Positions 52,295 to 61,780 are shown, numbered from the stretch's first letter. The stretch: DNA of 64,000 bases from Nitrospira sp. (GCA_030123605.1 CP126123.1:1716001-1780000); one strand, 5' to 3'. Translations and numbers: made by a program. The notes: generated by a model not told the origin, from the sequence alone.

Positions 52295-52789
52295 ATGACC
52301 AGCAGTTCACGACAGGCCGCGACTATTTTGATCGTCGACGATGATCCCACCACCCTCCTCCTCTGCACGAAACCGTTGCGGGAGGCTGGCTATACGGTCT
52401 TCCAAGCACCGGGAAGTTCCGAAGCCCTCAAGCTCTATGAGGAGCATCCCGACCCCGTGCATCTCATCCTGACCGATATTTTTCTTCCTCCGCCCGGCTT
52501 TCAACTCTCCTTCGAGAACAATCCCTATCCCCGGATGAACGGCCTCGATATGGTCGAACGATTGTTGAAGAAAAAGAGAGAGGTCCGGATCATTCTCATG
52601 TCCGGCAGCCCAGGGCCTGAATTACACAGTCGCGGCCTCGCACGGGATGGGCTCCCGTTTTTGCAGAAGCCCTTTACCAGCGAGGCGCTCCTGACCTTGG
52701 TGCGGCAAGTCCTCGCAGGCCCACCCGCCGCGGCAGATCCGAAGAAAACGGCTTCCTCCGGTAAAGCAGAAGTGAAATGGGTTGACTGA
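52295..52789 (+). CDS. Single-domain response regulator with an inserted loop
   Basis: 164 residues from the ATG at 52295 (cggaggagcc upstream). Receiver domain: acidic pair in ATILIVDDDPTTLLLC, phospho-acceptor Asp in VHLILTDIFLP, Lys in LPFLQKPFTSEALLTL. After the phospho-Asp there is an extra segment (PPGFQLSFENNPYPR) before the usual MNGLDMVERLL; most receivers have only a few residues there. No output domain. No histidine kinase is adjacent, so partners are unknown. Confidence 0.88.
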   Translation: MTSSSRQAATILIVDDDPTTLLLCTKPLREAGYTVFQAPGSSEALKLYEEHPDPVHLILTDIFLPPPGFQLSFENNPYPRMNGLDMVERLLKKKREVRIILMSGSPGPELHSRGLARDGLPFLQKPFTSEALLTLVRQVLAGPPAAADPKKTASSGKAEVKWVD

Positions 52790-52822
52790 CGAATTGGCCT
52801 GTTTGGAAAAGGCACGGTACCG

Positions 52823-54226
52823 ATGGCAAAGATCAAAACCAGCGAACCACGCAATCGTGCGAAACCGAACGCCCTAGAGGAACTCACGCGCGACATCGCA
52901 AAGCTGCGTGAACTGAGTACTCACATCGACGACCTGAGCCGTGATGGATTTCCCTACGGCGAAGCGGTTCGCGCCAGAACCGAACTCTCCTTGCGGGAGA
53001 CTATTCGGCGGATCTTCGGCGAAAAGTCGCCGGAATACCAAACCCACAAAAACCACAAGCTGCGTATCGGTACTCGTGCGGAGTCCGCACAGAGCACCGT
53101 GCTCTTGAAAGACCTGATCGCCGCACTGGAGCAGCAGAAGACCGACCTCTTGGGCCTCAAACCAGCCTCACCTGCCATGCCTGAACCGGTGAATGATCGG
53201 ACTTCCCTCGCCGTAACGCCTCCCCTCAAGCAACCAATCCCACCGGTCTCTCCGCCAGCCACGTCGGAACCGGGCTCTCTGCCTCCCACTCAGGCCACCG
53301 TCATCCCTCCACCACAAACGATTCGCGACACGTCGATGCCTCACCGATCGGATTCGCCGTCATCGTCAGGACCTGACAACAGGCACACCGATGCAACCTG
53401 CGTCACGGCTCCGCTTGCTGAAACACCGTCGCTTCGAACAATCATTCTGCAAGAGACTGTCCCCCCTGATCCGCAGGCCGTACAACACCCTGTTCCGCCA
53501 AACCCGGCAGCCACTGTGCCGAAAGAGAACCAACCGAGCAACGGGGAACCCGCTATAGTCGCACTCCCGCCTGAACCTTTGTCCAGTGGACCGTTATCGC
53601 CGGTCTCCGACCACGCGCCGGAACGGCTCGCCCCAGCCGCTGCGGAACCATCCACCACCCTTCCCGTACCGGAGGTTTCTCCCATGGCGACCACTGAGCG
53701 TGACCGTCCGCCTTCGATGACCGAACCGCCTGTTGCGCCGGTGACTCGGCCTCCGATCGGAACGGAGGACGCCACGCGCGACCTCCTCAGAAAAACCTGT
53801 GTGCGATTCCATTTGGTAGCCCGGCAACTTCGCTTGCGAAAAGAATACCGTCCGACGTTGGAGATCAACGACGAGTATGACCTACAGGACCTGTTCTATG
53901 CGCTCCTTCGCCTGCAATTCGACGAAGTCGGAACAGAGGAATGGAGCCCGGATTATGCCGACGGCGCTCGACGGACCACCTACCTCCTCGATTGGGACAG
54001 AACGGCCGTTGTCGTCAAACGGACCGGTCCGGGATTGAGCACAAAAGACCTCGCCGAGCAGGTGAAGGTCGACGCAGCCCACTACTCCGCGCGCCCGAAC
54101 GGAAACACTCTGTTATGCTTCATCTACGATCCAGACGGACGAATCGGAAATCCTCGCGGATTGGAGGCCGACCTTGCGACAGTCGGCAACACCTACGGAG
54201 TGGAAGTCATCGTCGCACCGAAATGA
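52823..54226 (+). CDS. Protein with degenerate PD-(D/E)XK (DpnII/MboI-like) C-terminal domain
   Basis: 467 residues in three parts: a helical N-terminal domain (ALEELTRDIAKLRELSTHID to about residue 115), a Pro/Thr/Ser-rich linker (about 115-315), and a C-terminal domain resembling the REase_DpnII-MboI-like family. The C-terminal domain includes LQDLFYALLRLQFDEVGTEE, GARRTTYLLDWDRTAVVVKR, KDLAEQVKVDAAHYSARPNG, LLCFIYDPDGRIGNPRGLEA. In active relatives the core is a D followed by E-x-K; here those positions read T (RRTTYLL) and V (VVVKR). The fold is therefore probably kept without nuclease activity. Function unknown; regulation or binding is inference. Confidence 0.75.
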   Translation: MAKIKTSEPRNRAKPNALEELTRDIAKLRELSTHIDDLSRDGFPYGEAVRARTELSLRETIRRIFGEKSPEYQTHKNHKLRIGTRAESAQSTVLLKDLIAALEQQKTDLLGLKPASPAMPEPVNDRTSLAVTPPLKQPIPPVSPPATSEPGSLPPTQATVIPPPQTIRDTSMPHRSDSPSSSGPDNRHTDATCVTAPLAETPSLRTIILQETVPPDPQAVQHPVPPNPAATVPKENQPSNGEPAIVALPPEPLSSGPLSPVSDHAPERLAPAAAEPSTTLPVPEVSPMATTERDRPPSMTEPPVAPVTRPPIGTEDATRDLLRKTCVRFHLVARQLRLRKEYRPTLEINDEYDLQDLFYALLRLQFDEVGTEEWSPDYADGARRTTYLLDWDRTAVVVKRTGPGLSTKDLAEQVKVDAAHYSARPNGNTLLCFIYDPDGRIGNPRGLEADLATVGNTYGVEVIVAPK

Positions 54227-54358
54227 TGGAACGAGACAGGACCGCCGGGTACGGGGTACCGTCCGTTCTGTTGACTTCATCCGGATCAATCCGCTAGGTT
54301 TTGAAAGACGGCCAGACGTGACGTTATTCCCCACCCCACAACACGGGAGACCCCCTGC

Positions 54359-54613
54359 ATGCCGGATCGAGCCTATGTGCTGATCAATGTCCATCCCGGC
54401 CAGACCGCCGATGTAGTAAAAGCCTTGGCAAACATCAAGGAGATCAAACAAATCGACCCGTGCTGGGGCAAGCCGGATATCTTCACCATCGTCGAAATCC
54501 CTCATCAAGACGCATTGACCCAACTGGTGCTCGCGAAGATTCATGCCATCCCAGGTGTCGACCAGACGGACACCCACATGGTCTACCGCCTGCAGGAAGG
54601 GAAGCCCCAGTGA
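54359..54613 (+). CDS. Stand-alone Lrp/AsnC ligand-binding (RAM) domain protein
   Basis: 84 residues: AYVLINVHPGQTADVVKALA, IKQIDPCWGKPDIFTIVEIP, VLAKIHAIPGVDQTDTHMVY. This is the alpha/beta ferredoxin-like RAM domain without the HTH domain. Such proteins form dimers to decamers that bind amino acids or other small ligands and may modulate full-length Lrp proteins. A ribosome site (gggaga) lies upstream. Its stop overlaps the GTG start of the next lipoprotein gene (GTGA), so the two are translationally coupled. Confidence 0.88.
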   Translation: MPDRAYVLINVHPGQTADVVKALANIKEIKQIDPCWGKPDIFTIVEIPHQDALTQLVLAKIHAIPGVDQTDTHMVYRLQEGKPQ

Positions 54614-55056
54614 GATCCGCAGCAGCAAGCATCGTTACCCTGACGTTGATCGCAACAGTCTCCGGCTGCGCGGGAGCCCCTCCCGCCCCTGAGCCGGATG
54701 TGGTCGAGGTGACACTCCCCGCCTCAGCCGACCTGGTCGGCAAGGCCGTGACGGATGTCTTGACTGAAGGAGGCTACGGGGTCGATCAAGACGAGGCCGG
54801 CAACCTGACGACCGGCATGAGGCAGGAAATCAGAGGCCCGTGGAACAGTCTCCTGCGTTGGCGGTTCGGCGTGGGGAAGAGCCGGGTGGAAGCTCGGATG
54901 GTCCCACAAGACGACCGCACCACCAGATTGAGACTCCAGGTCTTTCATCGCGGAAAGGACGGACTCTTCGACTGGTGGGAAGATGCCGAAACGCCGCTCC
55001 CGCAGAGTGCCGCCAACGAGATCCGCCTGATCAAGAACGCGCTGCGACTGTTGTAA
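54610..55056 (+). CDS. Lipoprotein of unknown function
   Basis: 148 residues from a GTG at 54610 overlapping the previous stop. Signal VRSAAASIVTLTLIATVSGC, with Cys as the lipidation site. The mature domain (ADLVGKAVTDVLTEGGYGVD, then RWRFGVGKSRVEARMVPQDD and TTRLRLQVFHRGKDG) looks like a small alpha/beta fold such as in BamC-like lipoproteins; this is only a resemblance. It ends 8 bases before the convergent regulator gene. Confidence 0.7.
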   Translation: MRSAAASIVTLTLIATVSGCAGAPPAPEPDVVEVTLPASADLVGKAVTDVLTEGGYGVDQDEAGNLTTGMRQEIRGPWNSLLRWRFGVGKSRVEARMVPQDDRTTRLRLQVFHRGKDGLFDWWEDAETPLPQSAANEIRLIKNALRLL

Positions 55057-55064
55057 TCCGCCTG

Positions 55065-56459
55065 CTATTTTTCGTCCGTTTCATCGCCAAGGTTCAGCCC
55101 GAACCGTTCCGCCATGCGATAGAGCGTGCGCCGATCGATCCCGAGAATCTTCGCGGCCTTGACCTTGTTGCCTCGCATTTCCTTGAGCACCAGCGTGAGA
55201 TGCCGTTTTTCGACTTCATCCAGGGTCAGGAGTGCCTCCTGCCCCGCCTCGGCGCGATCTCCCTTCGGCACGTCGGCCGGTTGCGGTTCGGCTCGGATGG
55301 TCTCAGGAAGATCCTCCGGCAGCAGCAGCGGGCCATGGCTGAGAGACACCGCCCGTTCGACGGCATTTTCCAACTCGCGCACGTTCCCGGGCCAGTGGTA
55401 CCGTTTGAGCACCGCCATCGTATCCGAGTGAAATCCCTTCACGCGCAACGACTGTTTGGCGTATTTCTGCAAGAAGTGTTGGGCCAACATCGGAATGTCT
55501 TCTCGCCGCTCGGCCAGCGAAGGCAAAGTGATGCGTACCACGTTGAGGCGGTAGTACAGGTCGTCGCGAAACTTCCCTTCTTTCACGAGGGTGGCCAAAT
55601 CGCGATTCGTCGCGGCAATGATACGGACATCGACCTTCACCGACGAGGTGCTGCCGACACGACGCACCTCCTGCTCCTGCATCACCCGCAGCAATTTGAC
55701 CTGGAGCGCCGGCCCGAGATCACCGATCTCATCAAGGAACAGCGTCCCACCGTGGGCCGCTTCAAACAGCCCCGCCTTTGCCCCCACGGCTCCCGTAAAG
55801 GCGCCCTTGTCATACCCGAACATTTCCGATTCGAGCAGGTGATGGGGCAAGGCTCCGCAGTTGACGGGAATGAAGGGTTTCTCCCTTCGAGGACTGTTCG
55901 AATGCACGGCCCGCGCAATCAACTCTTTCCCGGTTCCGCTCTCGCCTTCGATCAGCACCGTGCTCCGCCCTTCGGAGACCCGGGCCACCAGCTTATAGAC
56001 CTCCAACATCGCGGGGCTGCTGCCGACCAATTGAGACCAGGGCTCGCGCGAGCGCGCATCATCTCGGAACCGGGCATTCTCCCGAACCAGCCGGCAATGT
56101 TCCAAGCTGCGTTGCACCACGAGGCGGATTTCTTCCTTCTTGAACGGCTTGGCGAGATAGTCATAGGCCCCCAGCTTGATCGCTTCGATCGCGCCCTCCA
56201 ACGAGCCGAATGCCGTCAGCAACACGATCGACGTTTCCGGGCTGAACCGCTTGAACTCCTTCAGCAGCATGAACCCATCGCCCTGTTCCATACGGATGTC
56301 GGTCAAGACCACGTCGGCGGAAGCGTGCTTGCCCCGTTCAACGGCCACCTGACCGTTGGAAAACACCTCGACGTCGTACCCCTCCTTCACCAACGCCTCC
56401 GCCAACAGCGTGCGCGCGACCTCGTCGTCATCGACTACGAACAATTTCGCCTGACTCAT
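55065..56459 (-). CDS. NtrC-family sigma-54-dependent response regulator
   Basis: 464 residues: receiver (FVVDDDEVARTLLAEAL, phospho-Asp in VVLTDIRMEQGDG, Lys in AKPFKKEE), AAA+ domain with Walker A GESGTGKELIARAVH, the sigma-54 contact loop GAFTGAV, Walker B GGTLFLDEIGDLG, arginine region FRDDLYYRLNVVRI, and a Fis-type HTH (NKVKAAKILGIDRRTLYRMA). Start at 56459, with aggagaa upstream, 11 bases after the sensor kinase stop. The pair is an AtoSC/ZraSR-like two-component system. Its targets should have -24/-12 promoters. Confidence 0.94.
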   Translation of the reverse strand: MSQAKLFVVDDDEVARTLLAEALVKEGYDVEVFSNGQVAVERGKHASADVVLTDIRMEQGDGFMLLKEFKRFSPETSIVLLTAFGSLEGAIEAIKLGAYDYLAKPFKKEEIRLVVQRSLEHCRLVRENARFRDDARSREPWSQLVGSSPAMLEVYKLVARVSEGRSTVLIEGESGTGKELIARAVHSNSPRREKPFIPVNCGALPHHLLESEMFGYDKGAFTGAVGAKAGLFEAAHGGTLFLDEIGDLGPALQVKLLRVMQEQEVRRVGSTSSVKVDVRIIAATNRDLATLVKEGKFRDDLYYRLNVVRITLPSLAERREDIPMLAQHFLQKYAKQSLRVKGFHSDTMAVLKRYHWPGNVRELENAVERAVSLSHGPLLLPEDLPETIRAEPQPADVPKGDRAEAGQEALLTLDEVEKRHLTLVLKEMRGNKVKAAKILGIDRRTLYRMAERFGLNLGDETDEK

Positions 56460-56470
56460 CGACAGTTCTC

Positions 56471-57625
56471 CTAAGAGGCGACTGAATCCGGTTGCAAACC
56501 GGGAAGGGTCACCGTGACGGTCGTGCCCTTTCCCACTTCGCTCTCCAGCGTCAAACGACCGCCGTGGGCCACCACCACCTCGCGGCTCAGAAACAGGCCC
56601 AAGCCCGTTCCCTTGCCGACGGCCTTGGTCGTAAAAAAAGGCTGGATCGCCCGTTCCACATCTTCCTGCGGCATCCCGCAACCCGTGTCGCGCACTGCGA
56701 GCGTAACCATGGTGTCGAGATCGGAACGGCCCGTGCAGGCGGCGTTGTCTCTCTCGTCGGCCGACGCCTGGCGCGTCGCCAAGACGACCTTCACCTGTCC
56801 TCCCGCCCCCGTTGCGGCCAGCGCATTGGTCAGGAGGTTGACCAGCACTTGATGGATTTTCTCGGCATCCGCCCAGGCGAGCGGCACAGGATGCGCCACG
56901 TCTGTGTGGAGCGTGACGCCCTTGGCATGGTAGGCCGCTTCCATCAAGGCGACGACCGGCTCGATCAACCGCTCCGCAGGATACCACGTGGGTTCCGGCT
57001 TTCGTTGTCTGGTCGATGACAAGAGATCTTGAATGATGCGCACCACCCGATTCAACTGTTCATCGATGATGCCGATTCGTTTTTTCATCTCGGCCGTGAC
57101 GCCGGGCTCTTCCGCCAACGCTTCCACGTGCCAGGCGACCGAATGCAAGGGGGTTCCGACTTCATGCGCCACGGAGGCCACCAACTGTCCCACCGCCGCC
57201 AACCGTTCGGATCTCGCCAGGCGGTCCTTCATTTCCACGAGTTGCGTATTGGCGCGCAGGAGATGTTCGGTTTGCGTTGCCAGGGCGGCTCTGGCGGCTT
57301 CTTCACGGGCTTTCCTCTCTTCCCATGTGACACCGATATAGGCCACTCCCGCCAAGACACAGACCACCATCGTGCGGTTGAACACGACCGTCGTGAATCG
57401 TTCCTTCTTCCGCCCCGGCTGAAAGAGTCCGATGAAGGTCACCACGATACAGAGCGCCAGGGTGAAGAACATGAGTCGCCGGTTGCGAACGGTGGCCACC
57501 AGCAGAATGGGCAATACGAAACCGAATGCCCCTACGACATTGAGCGGGAACATCCACTCCATGACCATGACGATGAGAAACAGACAGGCGGCAATGGCGA
57601 GAACGACCTGATTTCGGCTCTTCAT
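56471..57625 (-). CDS. Sensor histidine kinase partner of the NtrC-type regulator
   Basis: 384 residues. Several N-terminal membrane helices (VVLAIAACLFLIVMVMEWMF and three more to about residue 105) without a large periplasmic domain. A coiled-coil signalling helix follows, then H-box VASVAHEVGTPLHSVAWHVE, N-box KIHQVLVNLLTNALAAT, G1 VRDTGCGMPQEDVERAI and G2 GKGTGLGLFLSREVVVAHGG. An upstream GTG (57652) is an alternative start. It lies only 4 bases downstream of malQ if that start is used, so malQ and the two-component genes may be co-transcribed. Confidence 0.92.
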   Translation of the reverse strand: MKSRNQVVLAIAACLFLIVMVMEWMFPLNVVGAFGFVLPILLVATVRNRRLMFFTLALCIVVTFIGLFQPGRKKERFTTVVFNRTMVVCVLAGVAYIGVTWEERKAREEAARAALATQTEHLLRANTQLVEMKDRLARSERLAAVGQLVASVAHEVGTPLHSVAWHVEALAEEPGVTAEMKKRIGIIDEQLNRVVRIIQDLLSSTRQRKPEPTWYPAERLIEPVVALMEAAYHAKGVTLHTDVAHPVPLAWADAEKIHQVLVNLLTNALAATGAGGQVKVVLATRQASADERDNAACTGRSDLDTMVTLAVRDTGCGMPQEDVERAIQPFFTTKAVGKGTGLGLFLSREVVVAHGGRLTLESEVGKGTTVTVTLPGLQPDSVAS

Positions 57626-57655
57626 CGCGATCCCACGCCGCGCGGCGGCCACCGT

Positions 57656-59920
57656 CTAGGAGGTTGCGACAGAGGGACGGAGGGTACGTAGGGCCGCGGC
57701 GAGCGATTGCACACGTTCATCCCGTTGAAGCTCCTCCAGCGACAGCGACAGCTTCCGAGACCAATTCGGATAGGCATCCACGGTACCGGGCAGGTTCATT
57801 TGTGTCACTTCACCGATCACGTCGTCAAGGTTGGCCATCACGATCCAAGCCTGCGAGGCGGCAAGGTACACATGGATCGCTCGGCACAGTTCCGGCGTCA
57901 TCGCCGCAACCTGTTCCGGCCGGTCGCTCAGGCCCTGAGGCAAGAGGTCCATCTCCTTCAGGGCGGCAAGCATATGGCCCTTATCCCGCAACCGTTCCTC
58001 CAACGCCTGTTGCACAACCTGTTCGCTCGCATACATCCCGAGCCTCGCCCGCAACCGGATGTCTTCACCAGTCCAGTAGCCGGAAAGGGTCGGAAGGTCA
58101 TGGGTGGTCACGACCGCCAGCGATTGATCCGGATAGGCCGACGGCGGCTGGAACGACCCGTCGTTCCAATTCCGCTCGAAGTAGAACACGCGATAGGACA
58201 GGATCCGATAGCGCGCCAGTTGCTCCCGCACGTAATCCGGCACCGTGCCCAAATCCTCTCCGATCACCAATGTCCTGGCGCGGGTGCTTTCCAAGGCCAG
58301 AATATGCAGCAAGTCCTCCGCGGGATAGTGCACGTAGGCCCCCGCCGCAGCGGTCGAGCCGCGCGGTACCCAAAACAACCGGAACAACATCATGACATGG
58401 TCGATGCGAATCGCGCCGCCCTGACGAAGCGTCTTTCGCAGCAATTCGATATAGGAACGGTAGCACGTCGCCTTGAGCCGAAGCGGATGGAACGGAGCGA
58501 ATCCCCAGTTCTGACCCTGCGGAGCAAATGCGTCCGGCGGGGCACCGCAGTCGGCGTTCAACGCCAGGACGTCCTGCAGCATCCAGGCCTCGGCGCCGTT
58601 GCGATCGCTTCCCAAGGCCAAGTCCGGATACAATCCGACCGCCATCCGCACCTGAGCCGCCCGGGTCTTTGCCTCGTTCAACTGATCCGCCGCCACCCAC
58701 TGCAGATACTGAAAGAACCGGACCCGCTTGCGATGTCGTGTGGCAAATTCCCGCAGAGCCGGCGCACTCGGAGTCCGATACTGGGCGGGCCACTCTGGCC
58801 AGAGCGTGGGACGCTGTTCGACCAACCGTTGCTCCTCTTCCAGGACTTGAAACAGAGCGAACCGCTCCAGCGACTCTCCCTCGTCGCGGATAAACCGCTC
58901 CAACAGCCAGCCGCGCGCGCTGGTCGGCTGAAGCGCGGGTTCCGTTCCCGTATAGTTCTCTTTCAAGAACTGCCCGTAGGCCAAATCCAGCATCGTCCGC
59001 TTCGCCTTCACCACGGACTCGGAATCCACATGGTCTGTCAAACGAACCTTCTCCAATTCTTTCTGAAACTCAGGACTGTTCCGCAGCCGCTGGGCATCCG
59101 GCGAGGTACGAAACTCGGGCAATCGATCGAGATCGATGTAGAGATCATTCAAAAACAACCGGCTGGTCGGCGAATAGGGACTGAGATGATGGGGACGAGA
59201 ATTTTTGAGCGCGTGCAGCGGATTCAGGCCGATGATCCCGGCCCCCAACTCCTTGCCGGCCCATTCGACCAGGCGGGACAAATCGGTAAAGTCCCCGACA
59301 CCCCAATTCGTGTCGGAGCGCAGCGCGTACAACTGCACCGCCAACCCCCAGACCCTGTCGCCCTGCGCCATGCCTTCCGGCACATAGCAATGCGGAGGGG
59401 CAACGACGAGACGGAACGAACCCTTCGTCTCGATCTTGCTTCCCTTGGTCACGACCAACAGATCGTAGTAGCCGAGGGCCAAGTCGTGAGTGAGCGGCAA
59501 CTCCATACGCACCATGCGGCATTCCGACGAATACAGTACTTCTTGCGGGACCAGGTGCGGACCTGCTTCCTCACGATGCACGACCGTTCCCTGCTCGTCG
59601 AGCACGTTCCAGGCCACAACCAGGCCTTGCTCTTCTCCCTCATCCAGCGGCAGTCGCAGCGACCACCGCGCGCCTTCATACCCCTGCTGGAGGATGAGAA
59701 TCGGATCACAGGGTTGTCGCCACGGTGCCTCGTCCCAGGCGGCCAATTCTTGGGTGAGGGTCTCGCGCGATTCCACCTGAAACCCCATTGCGGACAAGAT
59801 GGACCTCCTGGTCTCGTCGCTCGTGACGTGAAGGGTGCCTGTGATGTCGTGGTACTCAGGAGAAATTCCAGCCCGCGAGGCGAGGAGACGAAGCAAGTCT
59901 TGCTCGGTGCCTTCGTACAT
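57656..59920 (-). CDS. malQ: 4-alpha-glucanotransferase (amylomaltase)
   Basis: A GH77 enzyme that disproportionates maltodextrins. 754 residues, including an N-terminal beta-sandwich extension (about 1-190) as in proteobacterial MalQ. Motifs: VWGLAVQLYALRSDTNWGVG with DFTDLSRLVEWAG, the catalytic Asp region GGAIRIDHVMMLFRLFWVPR, the acid/base Glu in LVIGEDLGTVPDYVR, and VTTHDLPTLSGYWTGEDI. It supplies longer linear glucans to TreY/TreZ encoded 40 kb away and works in glycogen turnover. The upstream end is close to a convergent-free gap of 220 bases. Confidence 0.95.
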   Translation of the reverse strand: MYEGTEQDLLRLLASRAGISPEYHDITGTLHVTSDETRRSILSAMGFQVESRETLTQELAAWDEAPWRQPCDPILILQQGYEGARWSLRLPLDEGEEQGLVVAWNVLDEQGTVVHREEAGPHLVPQEVLYSSECRMVRMELPLTHDLALGYYDLLVVTKGSKIETKGSFRLVVAPPHCYVPEGMAQGDRVWGLAVQLYALRSDTNWGVGDFTDLSRLVEWAGKELGAGIIGLNPLHALKNSRPHHLSPYSPTSRLFLNDLYIDLDRLPEFRTSPDAQRLRNSPEFQKELEKVRLTDHVDSESVVKAKRTMLDLAYGQFLKENYTGTEPALQPTSARGWLLERFIRDEGESLERFALFQVLEEEQRLVEQRPTLWPEWPAQYRTPSAPALREFATRHRKRVRFFQYLQWVAADQLNEAKTRAAQVRMAVGLYPDLALGSDRNGAEAWMLQDVLALNADCGAPPDAFAPQGQNWGFAPFHPLRLKATCYRSYIELLRKTLRQGGAIRIDHVMMLFRLFWVPRGSTAAAGAYVHYPAEDLLHILALESTRARTLVIGEDLGTVPDYVREQLARYRILSYRVFYFERNWNDGSFQPPSAYPDQSLAVVTTHDLPTLSGYWTGEDIRLRARLGMYASEQVVQQALEERLRDKGHMLAALKEMDLLPQGLSDRPEQVAAMTPELCRAIHVYLAASQAWIVMANLDDVIGEVTQMNLPGTVDAYPNWSRKLSLSLEELQRDERVQSLAAALRTLRPSVATS

Positions 59921-60139
59921 AGGGGTAGGTTGAGAGTGTGAGTGAAGACCCCGATCAAGTCAAGGCGCCCGAGGATTTCCCTCCTGCCCTCCACGCCAGC
60001 ATTGCACAGCCGGCTCCCCTGCCGGATTGGACCGCATTGCCGCCGATCAGATCGCGTGGTAGCATGAACCGAGCATCGTCGCTCAGAGGCCGAATTCAGA
60101 GGCGATCTTGAGCCGGCCTCAGAAAGGTAGGTGGCTCAT

Positions 60140-60871
60140 ATGACCGCGCTGCTGTCCGTCTCAGGAACCGGCGCCCTGTTCCTGCTCGCCGTACAAGGTT
60201 TCCTGCTCGTCACCCCGTCGCAAGCCCTTGCGGAAAGCCTCCGCGTCGATATCACCGGCGACTATCGGTACACCTACCACGATCCGGAAACCGCGGTCGA
60301 AGCCAAACAGATCGCCTGCATGGAAGCTCTTCATCAAGCCGTCAGCACCTCGGCGGCGGTACGGGAACAGACCGCCTCGATCGTCGATTCCAAATTATTC
60401 CGCAATCTGGTCCATACCCTGGCCACGAACCATGTCAGCGACCAGCAAATCCTGCAACAGAGTGAAAAGGGTCGCACGGTGTACTGCAAGGTGAAGGCGA
60501 TCTTTCACCCGGAAGAGGTGGAACGGGTGATCCTGGCCCAGACGACGGGCGGAGGGGATCCGAGATTGGATCAGAACCGGGTCTTGAGGATCCTCAGCGC
60601 GCGGGAAGACCCGGACGGCACCATCGTCATCGCCTATCAGGCGCTCAAACGCCTCGACTGGCTCGGAACGGCCTATCAAGGCAGTCTGCGGGAGGCGGCC
60701 GATGTGATGGTGGACTTCTACGATGAACAGGGCACGTTGCTGCGAAGTTCCCGTTACCCCGCCAGGAAAACCGCAATCGGTGACGATGTGATGAATCCCG
60801 GTGAGGTCGGAACCCTGAAGGTGGCGAAGCCTCTCAGCACGAAAACCTATCGCGTCTGGGTCGTCAAATAA
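60140..60871 (+). CDS. Exported protein, LPP20/FlgT-like
   Basis: About 243 residues. The ATG at 60140 is preferred; a GTG at 60131 is in frame. The signal peptide spans MTALLSVSGTGALFLLAVQG to about TPSQALA-ES. The mature start (LRVDITGDYRYTYHDPETAV, then EAKQIACMEALHQAVSTSAA) is the FlgT N-terminal/LPP20 pattern found in periplasmic proteins. A C-terminal beta domain has TIVIAYQALKRLDWLGTAYQ and KPLSTKTYRVWVVK. Function unknown. Confidence 0.75.
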   Translation: MTALLSVSGTGALFLLAVQGFLLVTPSQALAESLRVDITGDYRYTYHDPETAVEAKQIACMEALHQAVSTSAAVREQTASIVDSKLFRNLVHTLATNHVSDQQILQQSEKGRTVYCKVKAIFHPEEVERVILAQTTGGGDPRLDQNRVLRILSAREDPDGTIVIAYQALKRLDWLGTAYQGSLREAADVMVDFYDEQGTLLRSSRYPARKTAIGDDVMNPGEVGTLKVAKPLSTKTYRVWVVK

Positions 60872-60952
60872 TCGGCGGGCGGCTCAGGGCAAGATCTCGG
60901 CCTCGCCCGGTTTCCCCTTCTCGCGGCACGTGACGGCTTCCCCGCGCGACTC

Positions 60953-61780
60953 TTATCGATCGGTTCCGAGGGGCGGCAGATTGATGCCGAATCGTTCCAA
61001 CCCCATGATGACGGTCAAGGCCGACGGTGAGTGCTGCACGATTTCCTTTTGTACTTCGATGCGACGCAGGTCGACGAACTCCGGCGCCGTCAACCCCAAC
61101 GATTCACGATAGGCGCGATCCGCAATGCCGCGCTGCTTCTCGGCCTTTTCACGCGCTTCCTCCGCCTTTTGGAACTCGACCATCGTGATCTTCCGTTGTT
61201 CCTGCACGATGGTTTGGGTCGTCTGCTCCACCACGCCCTTCGGCGGGAGAATGCTGCCGACGACCACGCGATTGAGTCGGATCGGCAGGTTTTGCTTATC
61301 GATGAGTTTGGTTTGCACCTCGCGCGCGATGGCATCCTGCAACTTCGTTCTGGTCGTCGGGTCGGTGGTCAACTGGAAGAGCGGATACTTCTGCACTTCT
61401 TCCCGAACGAAGGTGCGGAAGGCCTCTTTCACGTTGTTTTGATACCAGTTGACACCGTAGCGACCGACGATCTCCGGCGAGCGGCCTTCGATGACGTTGG
61501 CGATCATGAACGCGTCGAACGACACCGGGGCGTTTTCCGCCGAAATGATGTCGAAATGCTCCGAATACTGCACGGGCCTGATGTCCACTTCCTGCACCTT
61601 CGTGGTCGGCGCGACCCAGACACGACCTGTTTTCGACGGCACCGGGTCCACTCCGCCATGGCCGAAGAAGAAAGGTTGTTCGACCAAGACCCCCTCATGA
61701 CCGGCCTCGATCGCCACACAGCCCGACGTGAACAGCAAGGTCCCCACAACCCCCACCATGGACCAGGCTTCCTGTCTCAT
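60953..61780 (-). CDS. SPFH/prohibitin-family lipoprotein
   Basis: 275 residues with a good ribosome site (ggaggaacct). The N-terminus is a lipoprotein signal ending LLFTSGCVAI, unusual for SPFH proteins, which mostly use a transmembrane anchor. The SPFH/band-7 domain follows: EAGHEGVLVEQPFFFGHGGV, QYSEHFDIISAENAPVSFDA, QKYPLFQLTTDPTTRTKLQD, LPIRLNRVVVGSILPPKGVV, then a coiled coil (VEFQKAEEAREKAEKQRGIA). Such proteins form membrane-associated oligomers and act as scaffolds. It is downstream of the cytochrome gene on the same strand, 185 bases apart. Confidence 0.87.
   Translation of the reverse strand: MRQEAWSMVGVVGTLLFTSGCVAIEAGHEGVLVEQPFFFGHGGVDPVPSKTGRVWVAPTTKVQEVDIRPVQYSEHFDIISAENAPVSFDAFMIANVIEGRSPEIVGRYGVNWYQNNVKEAFRTFVREEVQKYPLFQLTTDPTTRTKLQDAIAREVQTKLIDKQNLPIRLNRVVVGSILPPKGVVEQTTQTIVQEQRKITMVEFQKAEEAREKAEKQRGIADRAYRESLGLTAPEFVDLRRIEVQKEIVQHSPSALTVIMGLERFGINLPPLGTDR

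Noticed and set aside
54840-56474. Plus-strand 544-codon frame opposite the sigma-54 regulator
   Set aside because: Antisense shadow; all motifs of the regulator are on the minus strand.
56462-56987. N-terminal extension of the NtrC-type regulator beyond MSQAKLF
   Set aside because: It lies inside the kinase gene in another frame; the ATG at 56459 has its own ribosome site and begins the receiver domain exactly.
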